Shown piece after piece: positions 26,983 to 35,595 of a DNA stretch of 64,000 nt; position 1 is the stretch's first letter, and each line of letters begins with the position of its first letter. The translations under genes and the position numbers were made by a program. The stretch is from assembly GCA_045807725.1 (NCBI GenBank), contig JBJMGV010000013.1, positions 1-64,000 of the forward strand, read 5' to 3'. The stretch comes from DATENM01 sp045807725. Lineage in GTDB: Bacteria; Acidobacteriota; Blastocatellia; UBA7656. The notes beneath the pieces are model-generated. The model had not been told where the DNA came from and did no database searches. It saw only the letters and a program-made list of their open reading frames with translations.

Positions 26983-28422
26983 TTACAACTGCAACGATTT
27001 CGTTTCGAGGTATTCTTCCAGGCCGTACTTGCCAAGCTCGCGTCCATTGCCCGACTGCTTGTAGCCGCCAAACGGAGCCATCGGATTAAAGCTGCCGCCG
27101 TTGATGTCCACCTGGCCGGTGCGCAGCCGGCGCGCGACGCGCTTGGCCCGCTCGACATCACCAGACCAGACGCCGCCGGCCAAACCGTAGATCGTGCCGT
27201 TGGCGATGCGCACGGCGTCGTCTTCATCTTCATAAGGGATGATCGAAAGCACCGGCCCGAATATCTCTTCCTGCGCAATCGTCATATCATCGCACACACC
27301 GGCAAAGACGGTCGGGCGCACGAAGTAACCGCGCTCCAAGCCTTCGGGCGCATCCGCGCCGCCAGCGACGAGCTGCGCGCCTTCTTCGATCCCTTGGCGA
27401 ATGTAATTGCGAACACGTTCACGTTGCGCGTCAGAAACCAGCGGCCCCAGTTTGGCGCGGCCCTCGCGCGGGTCGCCGACCGTGAAGCTCTCGGCGGCCT
27501 CTTTCGCAATCTGCACCGCCTCATCGTGGCGTGACTTCGGCACGAGCAAGCGCGTGTGCGCCGAGCAGGTCTGCCCAGAGTTGAAGTAGCAGTTGTTGAC
27601 CGTGCCGCGCACGGCTTTTGTCATGTCGGCGTCATCCAAAACGATGCTCGCCGATTTGCCGCCCAGTTCCAGCGCCACGCGCTTGACGGTTTGCGCGGCA
27701 ATCTCACTGACGCGTCGGCCCGCCCGCGTCGAGCCGGTGAACGACACCATATCGACATCAAGGTTGGCGACAATCGCTTCGCCGACCACCGACCCAAGTC
27801 CCGTCACAAGATTGAAGACACCTGCCGGCAATCCGACCTCGTCGCAAATCTCTGCGAGGATGAAGGCCGTCAGCGGCGCGACTTCGCTCGGCTTCAACAC
27901 GACGGTGCAGCCGGCGGCGAGCGCCGGCGCGACTTTGGCGACCACTTGATGCAGCGGGTAATTCCACGGCGTGATGCAGCCGACCACGCCGACCGGCTCT
28001 TTGACGACCAGCGAATTGCCGACCTGCTCTTCAAACTTGTACTCGCTCAGTAACTTTGCATACGAACCACAGATCAGCGCCGGCAAACCGGCCTGCACGG
28101 CGGTCGCCAGCGGCAATGGCATACCGACTTCGCTGGCGATGATGGCGGCGATCTCCTGCTGACGCGCCTGTAACGTTTCGGCGATGCGCTGAAGATAGGC
28201 GGCGCGCTCGGCGACCGCGAGTTGTGACCACGCATCGAAAGCGGCGCGCGCCGCCGAAACGGCGCGGTCAGCGTCCGCCGGCGTGCCTTCGGGGATGCGG
28301 CCCATCACCTCTTCGGTCGTCGAGTTGGTCACGTCGAGCAATCCTTTGCCGACAGGCTCCGCCCACTGGCCGTTGATATAGAGTTTGTCGTGAATCTTCA
28401 CTTCAGGCTTTGATGCAGTCAT
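26983..28422 (-). CDS. NAD(P)-dependent aldehyde dehydrogenase
   Basis: 479 residues. The cofactor and oxyanion segment is TPWNYPLHQVVAKVAPALAAG (Asn in PWN). The general base Glu is in LELGGKSASIVLDDAD and the nucleophile Cys in NSGQTCSAHTRLL. PIFGPVLS-type EEIFGPVLS and the C-terminal GGYKQSGNGRELGKYGLEEY are intact. AAGGAGAG precedes ATG 28422; an in-frame ATG at 28500 would add a non-conserved extension. It oxidises an aldehyde to the acid in the cytoplasm; the substrate is not predictable. A monocistronic unit followed by the hairpin at 26913. Confidence 0.92.
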   Translation of the reverse strand: MTASKPEVKIHDKLYINGQWAEPVGKGLLDVTNSTTEEVMGRIPEGTPADADRAVSAARAAFDAWSQLAVAERAAYLQRIAETLQARQQEIAAIIASEVGMPLPLATAVQAGLPALICGSYAKLLSEYKFEEQVGNSLVVKEPVGVVGCITPWNYPLHQVVAKVAPALAAGCTVVLKPSEVAPLTAFILAEICDEVGLPAGVFNLVTGLGSVVGEAIVANLDVDMVSFTGSTRAGRRVSEIAAQTVKRVALELGGKSASIVLDDADMTKAVRGTVNNCYFNSGQTCSAHTRLLVPKSRHDEAVQIAKEAAESFTVGDPREGRAKLGPLVSDAQRERVRNYIRQGIEEGAQLVAGGADAPEGLERGYFVRPTVFAGVCDDMTIAQEEIFGPVLSIIPYEDEDDAVRIANGTIYGLAGGVWSGDVERAKRVARRLRTGQVDINGGSFNPMAPFGGYKQSGNGRELGKYGLEEYLETKSLQL

Positions 28423-28573
28423 TGCACTCTCCTTCGCGTCACCGGGCGACGCGCTTGTTTGATTGCGTAATCGATCTTGAATGAATGCCGCGCCGGTCAA
28501 GCGGCAGCGCGGCGGTCGTGCGAAAAACTTATTCTGACTCTACAAGCCGCTGCGCGCAAATCAACGCGCACAA

Positions 28574-28609
28574 AACGGGCCGCACGTCCGAATGGATATG
28601 CGGCCCGTT
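28574..28609 (-). terminator. Intrinsic terminator on the minus strand
   Basis: An 11-bp perfect stem (AACGGGCCGCA at 28574-28584 with 28599-28609) and a 14-base loop. Read leftwards, the stem runs into TTTTG. It lies 56 bases after the stop of the secreted IPT-like protein. Confidence 0.7.
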
Positions 28610-28665
28610 GGCTGACTCGTTCGCCGGTCGCGCCGCTGAAGGCGGCTTTCCAATATCAACGCCGG

Positions 28666-29316
28666 CTAATCAACAATCAGGTTGAAGGTGTACTGCTGCG
28701 AAGGAATTGAGCAAGCCGGCCTCAGCTTGGCGCACTTCGGGTCGAGCACGACCGACAGTTGCGCCTGACCCGCGCGCTGGGCCTCGTAGATGGCCTGCGC
28801 GCCGGGAATCCCTGCGTCGTCGGCGATCTTCTTGATGACCGTTTGATCGACCGCGACGCTGATGTCAAAACGGTCATCCACTTTCACCAACAACAGGAAC
28901 TGCTGGCCGGGGCTAAGGTGAAAGGTTCTGCCCGAATCATCAATCGTCAGCGTCAAGCCGGTGAAGAAGACGAACGGATCGGATTTCGCCGCTACGCTGT
29001 TCTCGACTTGAATGGTGACGATGGCGTCGGGCGGCAGGCGCTTGGCGGCCTTCTTGGCGATTAGCAGCGAATCAGGATTGCCTTCGTCGTTGCGCGTCTT
29101 CTGGCGCTCGCCGTTGATGATGATGACCGCGCCCGCCTGAAACCCTTCGCCGCCGACGAGCAGGTTCTTGCCGCTGCGGCGCACGTTGACGATCTTCGGC
29201 GAGTCGGATTGAAGCGCGGCGGCGCTCGCCGCTGCCGCACGGCTCGGATGTGTAATAGTAATGGGCGCTGTTATGACAAGCGCAAGAAAGACCAGCAAAC
29301 CGACTGCACGTATCAT
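28666..29316 (-). CDS. Secreted protein with an IPT/TIG-like domain
   Basis: 216 residues. A signal peptide spans residues 1-28 (VGLLVFLALVITAPITI, cleavage after RAAA). Residues ~40-110 (PKIVNVRRSGKNLLVGGEGFQAGAVIIINGE) have the look of an IPT/TIG immunoglobulin-like fold. The second half (LTIDDSGRTFHLSPGQQFLLLVKVDDRFDI) is another beta-rich region with a Cys pair (PKCAKLRPAC). AGGAGAT precedes ATG 29316. Probably exported and structural or adhesive; no specific function is recognised. Confidence 0.7.
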   Translation of the reverse strand: MIRAVGLLVFLALVITAPITITHPSRAAAASAAALQSDSPKIVNVRRSGKNLLVGGEGFQAGAVIIINGERQKTRNDEGNPDSLLIAKKAAKRLPPDAIVTIQVENSVAAKSDPFVFFTGLTLTIDDSGRTFHLSPGQQFLLLVKVDDRFDISVAVDQTVIKKIADDAGIPGAQAIYEAQRAGQAQLSVVLDPKCAKLRPACSIPSQQYTFNLIVD

Positions 29317-29436
29317 AGTCGTTATCTCCTCAGTCCCACTGAGTGAATAACCGGGGCAGTTCCGCTGCGGCAATGATAGCGCAGCGCCTGCGCGTATGCA
29401 AAAACAATCGCCCGCGTCGATTGGCTGACAACGCGA

Positions 29437-29913
29437 TCAGATGTCGCCGTTCCACAGCTTGATTTCGTTGTTGCGGCGATTGACCAGCCCCTGCACAACC
29501 TTGCCGCCGGCGCGCGTCCAGCGCAGCAGTTGAGCAGGCACATCGTCGTATTGTTTCTGATTGAGCACCTTGAGCAGTGTGCTGCCGGTGAACGCGGCGA
29601 TGCCGACGTTGAAAGAGAACGAAACCAGCGCGTCGAACTGGTTTTGATTGAGCGGGACTTTGACGTTTTTAGTGACCGCTGCCGACGCCGGCTTGACGTC
29701 CTGCGCGAGCAAGTCAGTGACCTGTTGCTCGGTCAGCCCGTCCGCATACTTCACCGGCACGCCGTTGATGATGATCTTGCCCGATGTCAGTTCGCTCTTG
29801 GTGAGCAGGTGGCCGACGCCGATGGTCGGCAGCCCCGCCGAGTCTTTGTAGAGTTTCAGCTTGAAGCCTTCCCACTGCTCAAGCAGTGTCAGGCCGTGCG
29901 CGCTCATTTGCAT
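29437..29913 (-). CDS. Phage-type lysozyme (GH24, T4 lysozyme-like)
   Basis: 158 residues. The GH24 catalytic triad is visible: Glu15 (EQWEGFK), Asp24 (KDSAG) and Thr30 (PTIGVGH). GLTEQQVTDLLAQDV and the C-terminal RWTRAGGKVVQGLVNRRNNE match the family. It cleaves the MurNAc-GlcNAc bond of peptidoglycan. There is no signal peptide or SAR anchor, and no holin or other phage gene lies nearby. It is therefore either a domesticated prophage remnant or relies on other export. No other gene is evident up to 30105. Confidence 0.9.
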   Translation of the reverse strand: MQMSAHGLTLLEQWEGFKLKLYKDSAGLPTIGVGHLLTKSELTSGKIIINGVPVKYADGLTEQQVTDLLAQDVKPASAAVTKNVKVPLNQNQFDALVSFSFNVGIAAFTGSTLLKVLNQKQYDDVPAQLLRWTRAGGKVVQGLVNRRNNEIKLWNGDI

Positions 29914-30015
29914 AACTGGTTTCTCCTTGTCAGTTGATAAGCCCGTTGGGCGGGGGATGAACTATACAAATAATCTAAGTATCTATCAACACCAATTGCG
30001 ATGGGCGTCGGCTGT

Positions 30016-30050
30016 ATATAAAAGCAAAGGGCGACCCTCAAGGCCGCCCT
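30016..30050 (-). terminator. Terminator of the zinc-ribbon operon (minus strand)
   Basis: The stem AGGGCG/CGCCCT (30028-30033 and 30045-30050) is extended by CC/GG inside. Read leftwards it is followed by TTGCTTTTATAT. It lies 56 bases beyond the stop of the SPFH gene. Confidence 0.65.
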
Positions 30051-30105
30051 CACAGGTCACCAGTCAGTGGCGAGAAGAGGAACCGTCAAACCAATCCGGC
30101 CACAG

Positions 30106-31233
30106 TTACGAGACGGGCGTGCCGCAGTTCGCACAAAACTTCGAGCCGGGCGGCACAGGCGTCTGGCAATTCTTGCACGGCTGCGGCGTCATTGATTGCC
30201 CGCAGCTATTGCAGAACTTCGAGCCGGCGACGACCTGCCCGTGACAGGCCGGGCATTCGACGGTGGCCGCTTGCGGCGCTTGTTGCGGCGCACCGCAGTT
30301 GGCGCAGAACTTCGTGCCGACCGGGTTGGCCGTGCCGCACTTGGGGCAAGGCGCGGTCTGCTGCTGCGGTGCTGCGCCGCCACCTTGCTGCCCGTGTTGC
30401 TGGCCGCTGAACGCGCCCGCCATCACCTGCCCATATCCCATGCCGAGGCCAAAGCCCATGCCCTGACCCGCCGCGCCGCCTTCCTGTTTGGCCGCGTCCT
30501 GTATGGACTGCGCCGCTTTGAATTGCATATAAGCGTTCATATCGCCAATCGCACCCATGCTCGAACGCTCGTCGATCATCTTCTGCACTTCTTCGGGCGG
30601 CGTGATGGCCGAGATGATAAAGTCAACCAGCTCAAGCCCCTGCTTGCTGAAGTCTTCGGCGACGCGCGATTTCAACCCGGCGGCCAGCTCGTCATAATAA
30701 GCCGGCAGGTCGAAGATCGTCTTCAGGTTTTCGCCGAGCAGGTCATTGAGTCGCGCCACGACCACGTCGCGCAGGAACGAGCCGACGGCTTCGGTCGAGA
30801 CGATGCCGCGCGTGCCCGCCACCGAAGCGACGAACAATTGCGGATCGGCGACGCGCAAGGAGTATTTGCCGAAGGCGCGCAGCCGCACGAAGCGCAGCTC
30901 GGTGTCGCGGAAAGTGATCGGCTCTTTCGTGCCCCACTTCAAATCCTGAAATGTATGCCGCGCTACAAACATCACGCTGGCCTGAAACGGCGACGTGCCG
31001 CCGAACGGCAACGACAGCAGCTTGGTGAGCAGGGGCACGTTCATCGTCGTCAACGTGTGGCGACCGGGGCCGAATACGTCGAGCGCCTTGCCGTCGCGGA
31101 AAAAGACTGCCGATTGATTTTCCTGAACGATCAACTGCGCGCCGAGCTTAATATCGGCGGAGCCGGCTTCCGGGATGCGATGGACGATCTCCATCCCCGA
31201 ATTATCAAAATACTGTAAGACTTCGATAGCCAT
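30106..31233 (-). CDS. SPFH-domain protein with three C-terminal zinc ribbons
   Basis: 375 residues. Residues ~20-230 are an SPFH/band-7-like domain of the bacterial virion-core/YdjI type (LIVQENQSAVFFRDGK, FGPGRHTLTT, ELVDFIISAITPPEEVQKMI). A Gly/Gln-rich linker follows (~250-290). Then come three CXXC...CXXC ribbons (CPKCG...CANCG, CPACH...CNSCG, CKNCQ...CANCG), each with the KFC spacing of double-zinc-ribbon proteins. No transmembrane helix is seen. It is the last gene of a four-gene minus-strand operon. Likely a membrane-associated scaffold; the exact role is unknown. Confidence 0.85.
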   Translation of the reverse strand: MAIEVLQYFDNSGMEIVHRIPEAGSADIKLGAQLIVQENQSAVFFRDGKALDVFGPGRHTLTTMNVPLLTKLLSLPFGGTSPFQASVMFVARHTFQDLKWGTKEPITFRDTELRFVRLRAFGKYSLRVADPQLFVASVAGTRGIVSTEAVGSFLRDVVVARLNDLLGENLKTIFDLPAYYDELAAGLKSRVAEDFSKQGLELVDFIISAITPPEEVQKMIDERSSMGAIGDMNAYMQFKAAQSIQDAAKQEGGAAGQGMGFGLGMGYGQVMAGAFSGQQHGQQGGGAAPQQQTAPCPKCGTANPVGTKFCANCGAPQQAPQAATVECPACHGQVVAGSKFCNSCGQSMTPQPCKNCQTPVPPGSKFCANCGTPVS

Positions 31234-31260
31234 CCTGTTGGTCTCCTTTGCGTCGTTGCG

Positions 31261-32403
31261 CTACTTGTTAATCTTGATGCCGCCGTTCATCGTCTTGACG
31301 GTGACGGTCGGGCCGCCCGAGCCGATGTTGCCGCTGGCCTGTGCACCCATAGGGAACTTCTTGTCAATCTTGATGTCGTCGTAAGATTCATCAACTTTAA
31401 TCCCGCCACGCATCGTGCTGGCGTCGAGCGTGCCGTTGAAATCGTCCTGAAATTCCAGGTCTATGCCGCCGTTCGTCGTCTCCAAGGTGATGGGGCGAGG
31501 GTTGGCGCTCTGCCGCAAGGTCGCTTCAATGCCGCCAGTGGTTGATTTGGCGCGGTCAATGCCCGACACCTGATCCAGCTTGATCTTACCGTTGGTAGTT
31601 TCGACCGTCAGTTGGCCGCCGACATCACTGAGGCTGACGCTGCCGTTGGTCGAAGTGAAGCTGGCGACGCCGAGTTCGCGCGGCAGCTTCACTTCAAAGC
31701 TGATCTTTCCTTTGGCGGGGGCCGAAATGGAAAGCCCATTGTTATCGCTGCGGATCGTCACGTCAGAAGGGTTAGCGCCCCCGCTCGCCAGAATACGCAC
31801 TTCGGCTTGAGGCGCGTCCGAGCCTGTCACGGTGATGCTGCCGTTGACGGTTCGAAAGGCCACCGTCGCCCCCTTGGCCAACGGGAAAACTTTCATGTCA
31901 TCAGCCGCCGGAGCGCCAAGCTGCTGAGAGGGGGGGATGCGCCCGCGTATATTCTTATAGATCGCGCGACCGGCCATCATCGCGCCGAGCATCAGCGCCA
32001 GAATGACGGCGAGCACAATCGCCCAAGACGAGCCTGAGCGGGTCGGCGCGGCCTGCGGCGCGTACTGCGCCGATTGCCAGGCGGGCGGCTGCGGCGGCAT
32101 TTGATAAGAAGTCGGCGGCGTTTGATAAGCCGGCGGCGTTTGATAGGTGTCGGGCGGGCGACCTACAGGATTGGTGTTGGGCCGCGACTGCGGCGCGGTA
32201 TGAGTCGCGTTGCGCGCCCCCCAATCATCGGGCGGCGACATGTGTCGCGTTGTCGCTTCGCCCGGCGACGGCCCTGTTCCATCAGCGAACTGCTGCGTCG
32301 GCGCTTCGCCCGCATCCAGCGTGTCGATGGGATTACCGCAGGCGCGACAGAATCGCTGTCCCGCGAACAACTCGGAGCCACAACTTTTACAAGGTTCTGC
32401 CAT
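31261..32403 (-). CDS. Zinc-ribbon membrane protein with a DUF4097-like beta-helix domain
   Basis: 380 residues. The N-terminal zinc ribbon CKSCGSELFAGQRFCRACG lies at residues 5-23. Then comes a Pro/Gln/Thr-rich linker with repeated QTPP/QMPP motifs and a single membrane segment (~125-145, WAIVLAVILALMLGAMM). The C-terminal part holds recurring TTNGxIxL units (VETTNGKIKL, LETTNGGIDL, STMRGGIKV) of the DUF4097 putative-adhesin type. Predicted topology: ribbon inside, beta-helix outside. Start ATG 32403 is chosen because the upstream frame crosses a repeat hairpin. Possibly an envelope-stress sensor; inference. Confidence 0.82.
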   Translation of the reverse strand: MAEPCKSCGSELFAGQRFCRACGNPIDTLDAGEAPTQQFADGTGPSPGEATTRHMSPPDDWGARNATHTAPQSRPNTNPVGRPPDTYQTPPAYQTPPTSYQMPPQPPAWQSAQYAPQAAPTRSGSSWAIVLAVILALMLGAMMAGRAIYKNIRGRIPPSQQLGAPAADDMKVFPLAKGATVAFRTVNGSITVTGSDAPQAEVRILASGGANPSDVTIRSDNNGLSISAPAKGKISFEVKLPRELGVASFTSTNGSVSLSDVGGQLTVETTNGKIKLDQVSGIDRAKSTTGGIEATLRQSANPRPITLETTNGGIDLEFQDDFNGTLDASTMRGGIKVDESYDDIKIDKKFPMGAQASGNIGSGGPTVTVKTMNGGIKINK

Positions 32404-32410
32404 AATGATA

Positions 32411-32482
32411 GTGATGAGTGACGAGTAATGAGTGATGAGTAAGAGCTGCCCACTCATTACTCATCACTCATCACTCATCACT
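32411..32482. repeat. Inverted heptad-repeat hairpin, GAGTGAT family
   Basis: Left arm 32411-32440 (GTGATGAGTGACGAGTAATG and on), 10-base loop, right arm 32451-32482 (ACTCATTACTCATCACTCAT and on). The right arm contains the stop codon of the minus-strand gene at 32478-33023, and the left arm ends 8 bases from the start of the next gene. It thus replaces the usual intergenic spacer within an operon. Confidence 0.88.
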
Positions 32483-33023
32483 GAAAGAGCGGTTGGCCGG
32501 GCGGCTGGCCCTGGCCGAAGCCGTTGATGGCTTGATAACGATTGTCGAAAGCGCGGTCGGCTTCGTCAATCGCGGAGGCGACTTCAGCGGCGGCGGTCTT
32601 CAAACCGGCGGCAGTGCCGGCCTGCGCTTTGAGGTCGGCAATCTTCGCTTCAATCTTTTCAGCGTGCTCGACCAGCGTCAGGTCGAAGCGATAGATGGCA
32701 TCGAGTTGCGCCTGCTCGATCTTCTGCACGTCGAAGAAGCCCGCGTAGCCGTAGGTCGCAAACCGTATACGGTTTTCAAGCTTGTCGAGTTTCTTGATGG
32801 CCGAATCAATCGGCGTCACTTCAAAGAGCCGACCGCCGTTGGTCAGCTCGCGCATCACGTCGGTGAGCGGTTCTTTGTCGCGCCGCAAGCGGTCGGCCAG
32901 TTGCTCGCGGTGGCGCTTATCCACATCGCGGCGCGTTTCGCGGTCAACGTAGCCGCTGTAGCCGGGAATCTTGCTGGTCAGCCGCTCAAGCCAGTTGCGC
33001 TGATCGCTCTGGTTCGCACTCAT
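32478..33023 (-). CDS. Helical protein of unknown function
   Basis: 181 residues, mostly charged alpha-helix. Residues ~30-60 are Arg/Asp/Glu-rich, and residues ~105-150 (EHAEKIEAKIADLKAQAG) suggest a coiled coil. There is no signal peptide, membrane segment or Cys cluster. GGAGGAATT precedes ATG 33023, a strong start. Its TGA stop lies inside the right arm of the repeat hairpin. It is co-directional with the PilZ gene upstream and the DUF4097 gene downstream. No family recognised. Confidence 0.7.
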   Translation of the reverse strand: MSANQSDQRNWLERLTSKIPGYSGYVDRETRRDVDKRHREQLADRLRRDKEPLTDVMRELTNGGRLFEVTPIDSAIKKLDKLENRIRFATYGYAGFFDVQKIEQAQLDAIYRFDLTLVEHAEKIEAKIADLKAQAGTAAGLKTAAAEVASAIDEADRAFDNRYQAINGFGQGQPPGQPLFQ

Positions 33024-33131
33024 TTGCAATTCCTCCGTCGGTGAAAAATCGCCGCCTCTGACGCGGCAGCGGGCCACAGACTGACATTCGCTTCAAAGAA
33101 AACTCGCCGGCGGCGCGAAGCGCAAGCGCCC

Positions 33132-33650
33132 CTAAACCGGCGCGCGTTCGCCGCTCGGCGCGTTGGCGAGTTGCTTCAGATACTCGTCATAGATGCGCCG
33201 GTCGGCTGCCGGCATCTCGCGGATGTAGAGGCCGACGGCCCAGAAAATGCCTTCGGCTTCGGGCCGATACCACGCCGCAAAGCCGGTCAGCCGCACCGTG
33301 CCATTGGGCAAGTCCACTTCGCATTCGAGCTTATTTTTAAAGGCGACCGTGTGATCGCGGATAATGTGCAGCTTGCCGGTTTCGACCGTGCCGGTCTGTA
33401 TACGCATGCCTTGCTGCCCCAGGTCGAGCACGCGGCCTTCGATGACGCGCGAGCGGTGGCCCTCGTCGCTCTGATCAATGATCGTCATACGCATCGGCAG
33501 CGGCTCAGGCGGCGGCGGGATTTTGCGCAGCCCTTTATTCTCTTCGAGGTCGCTGGTGTTCTGCACCGAGCGGATCAGCCGTGTGCCGTCGGTCGGGCAG
33601 AAACTGTTCTCGTCACGATAGAGCTGTCTACAACTGGGGCATTCTTTCAT
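33132..33650 (-). CDS. PilZ-domain protein with N-terminal Cys motif
   Basis: 172 residues. The N-terminus carries CPSC...CPTDG (Cys 4, 7 and 18), a half-formed zinc ribbon. Residues ~60-165 form a PilZ-like beta-barrel: RSRVIEGRVLDLGQQGMRI (Arg and the D-x-G-x-x-G turn), GFAAWYRPEAEGIFWAVGLYI. PilZ domains bind cyclic-di-GMP through an RXXXR and D/NXSXXG pair; the first motif is not clean here, so binding is uncertain. It is the first gene of the zinc-ribbon operon. Its start is 31 bases from the heptad hairpin at 33682. Confidence 0.75.
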   Translation of the reverse strand: MKECPSCRQLYRDENSFCPTDGTRLIRSVQNTSDLEENKGLRKIPPPPEPLPMRMTIIDQSDEGHRSRVIEGRVLDLGQQGMRIQTGTVETGKLHIIRDHTVAFKNKLECEVDLPNGTVRLTGFAAWYRPEAEGIFWAVGLYIREMPAADRRIYDEYLKQLANAPSGERAPV

Positions 33651-33681
33651 GAGCGTCCTCCGCCGGGCGCAGTGATTATAC

Positions 33682-33800
33682 AGGGGTCGGGGGTTGGGGG
33701 CTAGGGGCCGGTCAAGCCACTATGTCGTATTCAATTCAAGAATAAGGACTGATTCAGCCTGAGGGGAAACCAGCCCCCGGCCCCCGACCCCCGACCCCTA
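33682..33800. repeat. Inverted heptad-repeat hairpin, GGGGTCG family
   Basis: The left arm (33682-33713) has four consecutive 7-bp units: GGGGTCG, GGGGTTG, GGGGCTA, GGGGCCG. The right arm (~33768-33800) holds the complement (CCCCCGA units), separated by ~54 bases. The last three bases, CTA at 33798-33800, are the TAG stop codon of the minus-strand carboxyltransferase gene. Confidence 0.85.
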
Positions 33801-35378
33801 CAACGGAATGTTGCCGTGCTTCTTCGGCGGGTTCTGGTCGCGCTTGGTTTCTAACAACTCAAGGGCGCGGATCAAGCGAGGCCGCGTTGTGCGCGGCTCG
33901 ATCACTTCGTCAACGAAGCCGCGCTCGGCGGCAATGTATGGCGAAGCGAACTTCTCGCGGAACTCTTCAGCGCGGCTCCGCGCTTCCGCCTGTGGGTCGG
34001 GCGATTGCGCGATCTCTTTGCGGTAGAGAATCTCGACCGCGCCCTCGGCCCCCATCACCGCGATCTCCGCCGTCGGATAAGCGAAGTTCACGTCGGCGCG
34101 GATGTGCTTCGAGGCCATCACGCAGTACGCGCCGCCGTAGGCTTTGCGCGTGATGACGGTGAGCTTCGGCACCGTCGCTTCGGCGAACGCAAACAGCAGC
34201 TTCGCGCCGTGACGAATGATGCCTTCGTGCTCCTGCGCGACGCCGGGCAGAAATCCCGGCACGTCTTCAAAGGTGACGAGCGGAATATTAAAACAATCAC
34301 AGAAACGCACGAAGCGCGCCGCCTTCACCGACGCATCGATGTCGAGCACACCGGCCAGGTGCGCCGGCTGGTTGGCGACGATTCCCACCGAATGACCGCC
34401 GAGCCGCGCAAACCCGACGACGATGTTCTTGGCGTAATGCTCGTGGACTTCAAAGAGGTAGCCGTCATCGACAACTGCGTGAATGATGTCGCGTATATCA
34501 TAAGGCTGGTTCGGCGATTCGGGAACGATTGAGTTGAGGCGCTCGTCCTGCCGGTCTATGGGGTCGGCGCTCGCCAGTCGCGGCGGGTCTTCGAGGTTGT
34601 TCGACGGAATAAACGACAGCAGTTCGCGGATCAGCCGCAAACAGTCTTCATCGTTTTCGGCGGCAAAGTGAGCGACGCCCGATACCGAGTTGTGCGTCAT
34701 CGCGCCGCCCAGTTCTTCTTTGCTGACCTCTTCGTGCGTGACGGTCTTAATCACATCCGGCCCGGTGATGAACATATAAGAAGTCTTCTTCACCATGATG
34801 TTGAAGTCGGTGATGGCCGGCGAGTAAACGGCTCCTCCCGCGCACGGCCCGAGGATGGCCGAGATTTGCGGCACGACGCCCGACGCCAGCGTATTGCGCA
34901 GGAAGATGTCGGCGTAACCGCCCAGGCTAACGACGCCTTCTTGAATGCGCGCGCCGCCCGAATCATTCAAGCCGATGACCGGCGCGCCGACCTTCATCGC
35001 CATATCCATCACCTTGCAAATCTTTTCGGCGTTCGTCTCCGACAGCGAGCCGCCGAAGACCGTGAAGTCCTGCGCGAAGACGAAGACGCGGCGGCCATCA
35101 ATCAAACCGTAGCCGGCAACGACGCCATCGCCGGGAACCTGCTGATCCTGCATGCCGAAGTCGCGGCAGCGGTGTTTTTTGAAGCGGTCGAACTCTTCAA
35201 AGGTGCCGTCATCGAGCAGGAACTCGACGCGTTCGCGGGCGGTCATCTTGCCTGAGGCGTGCTGGCGCTCGACGCGCGCCGCGCCGCCGCCCACCATCGC
35301 AGCGGCGTTCTTTTCGGCCAGCGTTTTGAGGCCCTCCTGATGGTTCTTCAATTCAAGCTTGCCCTCTGTGGTTGCCAT
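33798..35378 (-). CDS. Acyl-CoA carboxylase beta (carboxyltransferase) subunit
   Basis: 526 residues of the propionyl-CoA/methylmalonyl-CoA carboxyltransferase family. It transfers CO2 from carboxybiotin to an acyl-CoA, most likely propionyl-CoA. FAQDFTVFGGSLSE, GGARIQEGV and GPCAGGAVYSPA mark the N-terminal acyl-CoA half. FGNQPAH-type IVANQPAHLAG, DVPGFLPGVAQEHEGIIRHGAKLLFAF and KAYGGAYCVMASK mark the C-terminal half. Start ATG 35378; an in-frame ATG further up would add a non-conserved extension. No biotin carboxylase or biotin carrier gene is adjacent. The TAG stop lies in a repeat arm. Confidence 0.9.
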   Translation of the reverse strand: MATTEGKLELKNHQEGLKTLAEKNAAAMVGGGAARVERQHASGKMTARERVEFLLDDGTFEEFDRFKKHRCRDFGMQDQQVPGDGVVAGYGLIDGRRVFVFAQDFTVFGGSLSETNAEKICKVMDMAMKVGAPVIGLNDSGGARIQEGVVSLGGYADIFLRNTLASGVVPQISAILGPCAGGAVYSPAITDFNIMVKKTSYMFITGPDVIKTVTHEEVSKEELGGAMTHNSVSGVAHFAAENDEDCLRLIRELLSFIPSNNLEDPPRLASADPIDRQDERLNSIVPESPNQPYDIRDIIHAVVDDGYLFEVHEHYAKNIVVGFARLGGHSVGIVANQPAHLAGVLDIDASVKAARFVRFCDCFNIPLVTFEDVPGFLPGVAQEHEGIIRHGAKLLFAFAEATVPKLTVITRKAYGGAYCVMASKHIRADVNFAYPTAEIAVMGAEGAVEILYRKEIAQSPDPQAEARSRAEEFREKFASPYIAAERGFVDEVIEPRTTRPRLIRALELLETKRDQNPPKKHGNIPL

Positions 35379-35505
35379 AGTTGATCCTCGGATGTGCGTT
35401 GTGCGCTCGGCTGAAAGCATGCCGAATCGGAAGTGACAGTCTAGCAAAGCCGCCGCGATGCGGGAAACTCGAAGAATTGAAATGAGTTCGGGCCGGCGCG
35501 CTTTC

Positions 35506-35534
35506 TTGACACTCGGCGGCGGGCTACTTATAAT
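35506..35534 (+). promoter_or_regulatory. Consensus sigma-70 promoter of the HU gene
   Basis: TTGACA (35506-35511), exactly 17 bases, TATAAT (35529-35534): a full match to both hexamers and the optimal spacing. It lies inside a longer open frame that starts at 35458, which shows that the gene really begins downstream at GTG 35596. Confidence 0.9.
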
Positions 35535-35595
35535 GAGCGCGCTTTTCAGCTCGCTCAGGGTTGTTCAATCGCGGCATAACAAAACGGAGGGAAAC

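Noticed and set aside
29437..29913. Prophage
   Set aside because: Only the lysozyme is phage-like; flanking genes are ordinary chromosomal ones and no integrase, capsid or holin gene is seen.
30196..31218. 340-codon plus-strand frame opposite the SPFH gene
   Set aside because: No recognisable motif and Arg/His-rich, while the minus strand encodes a clear SPFH plus zinc-ribbon protein.
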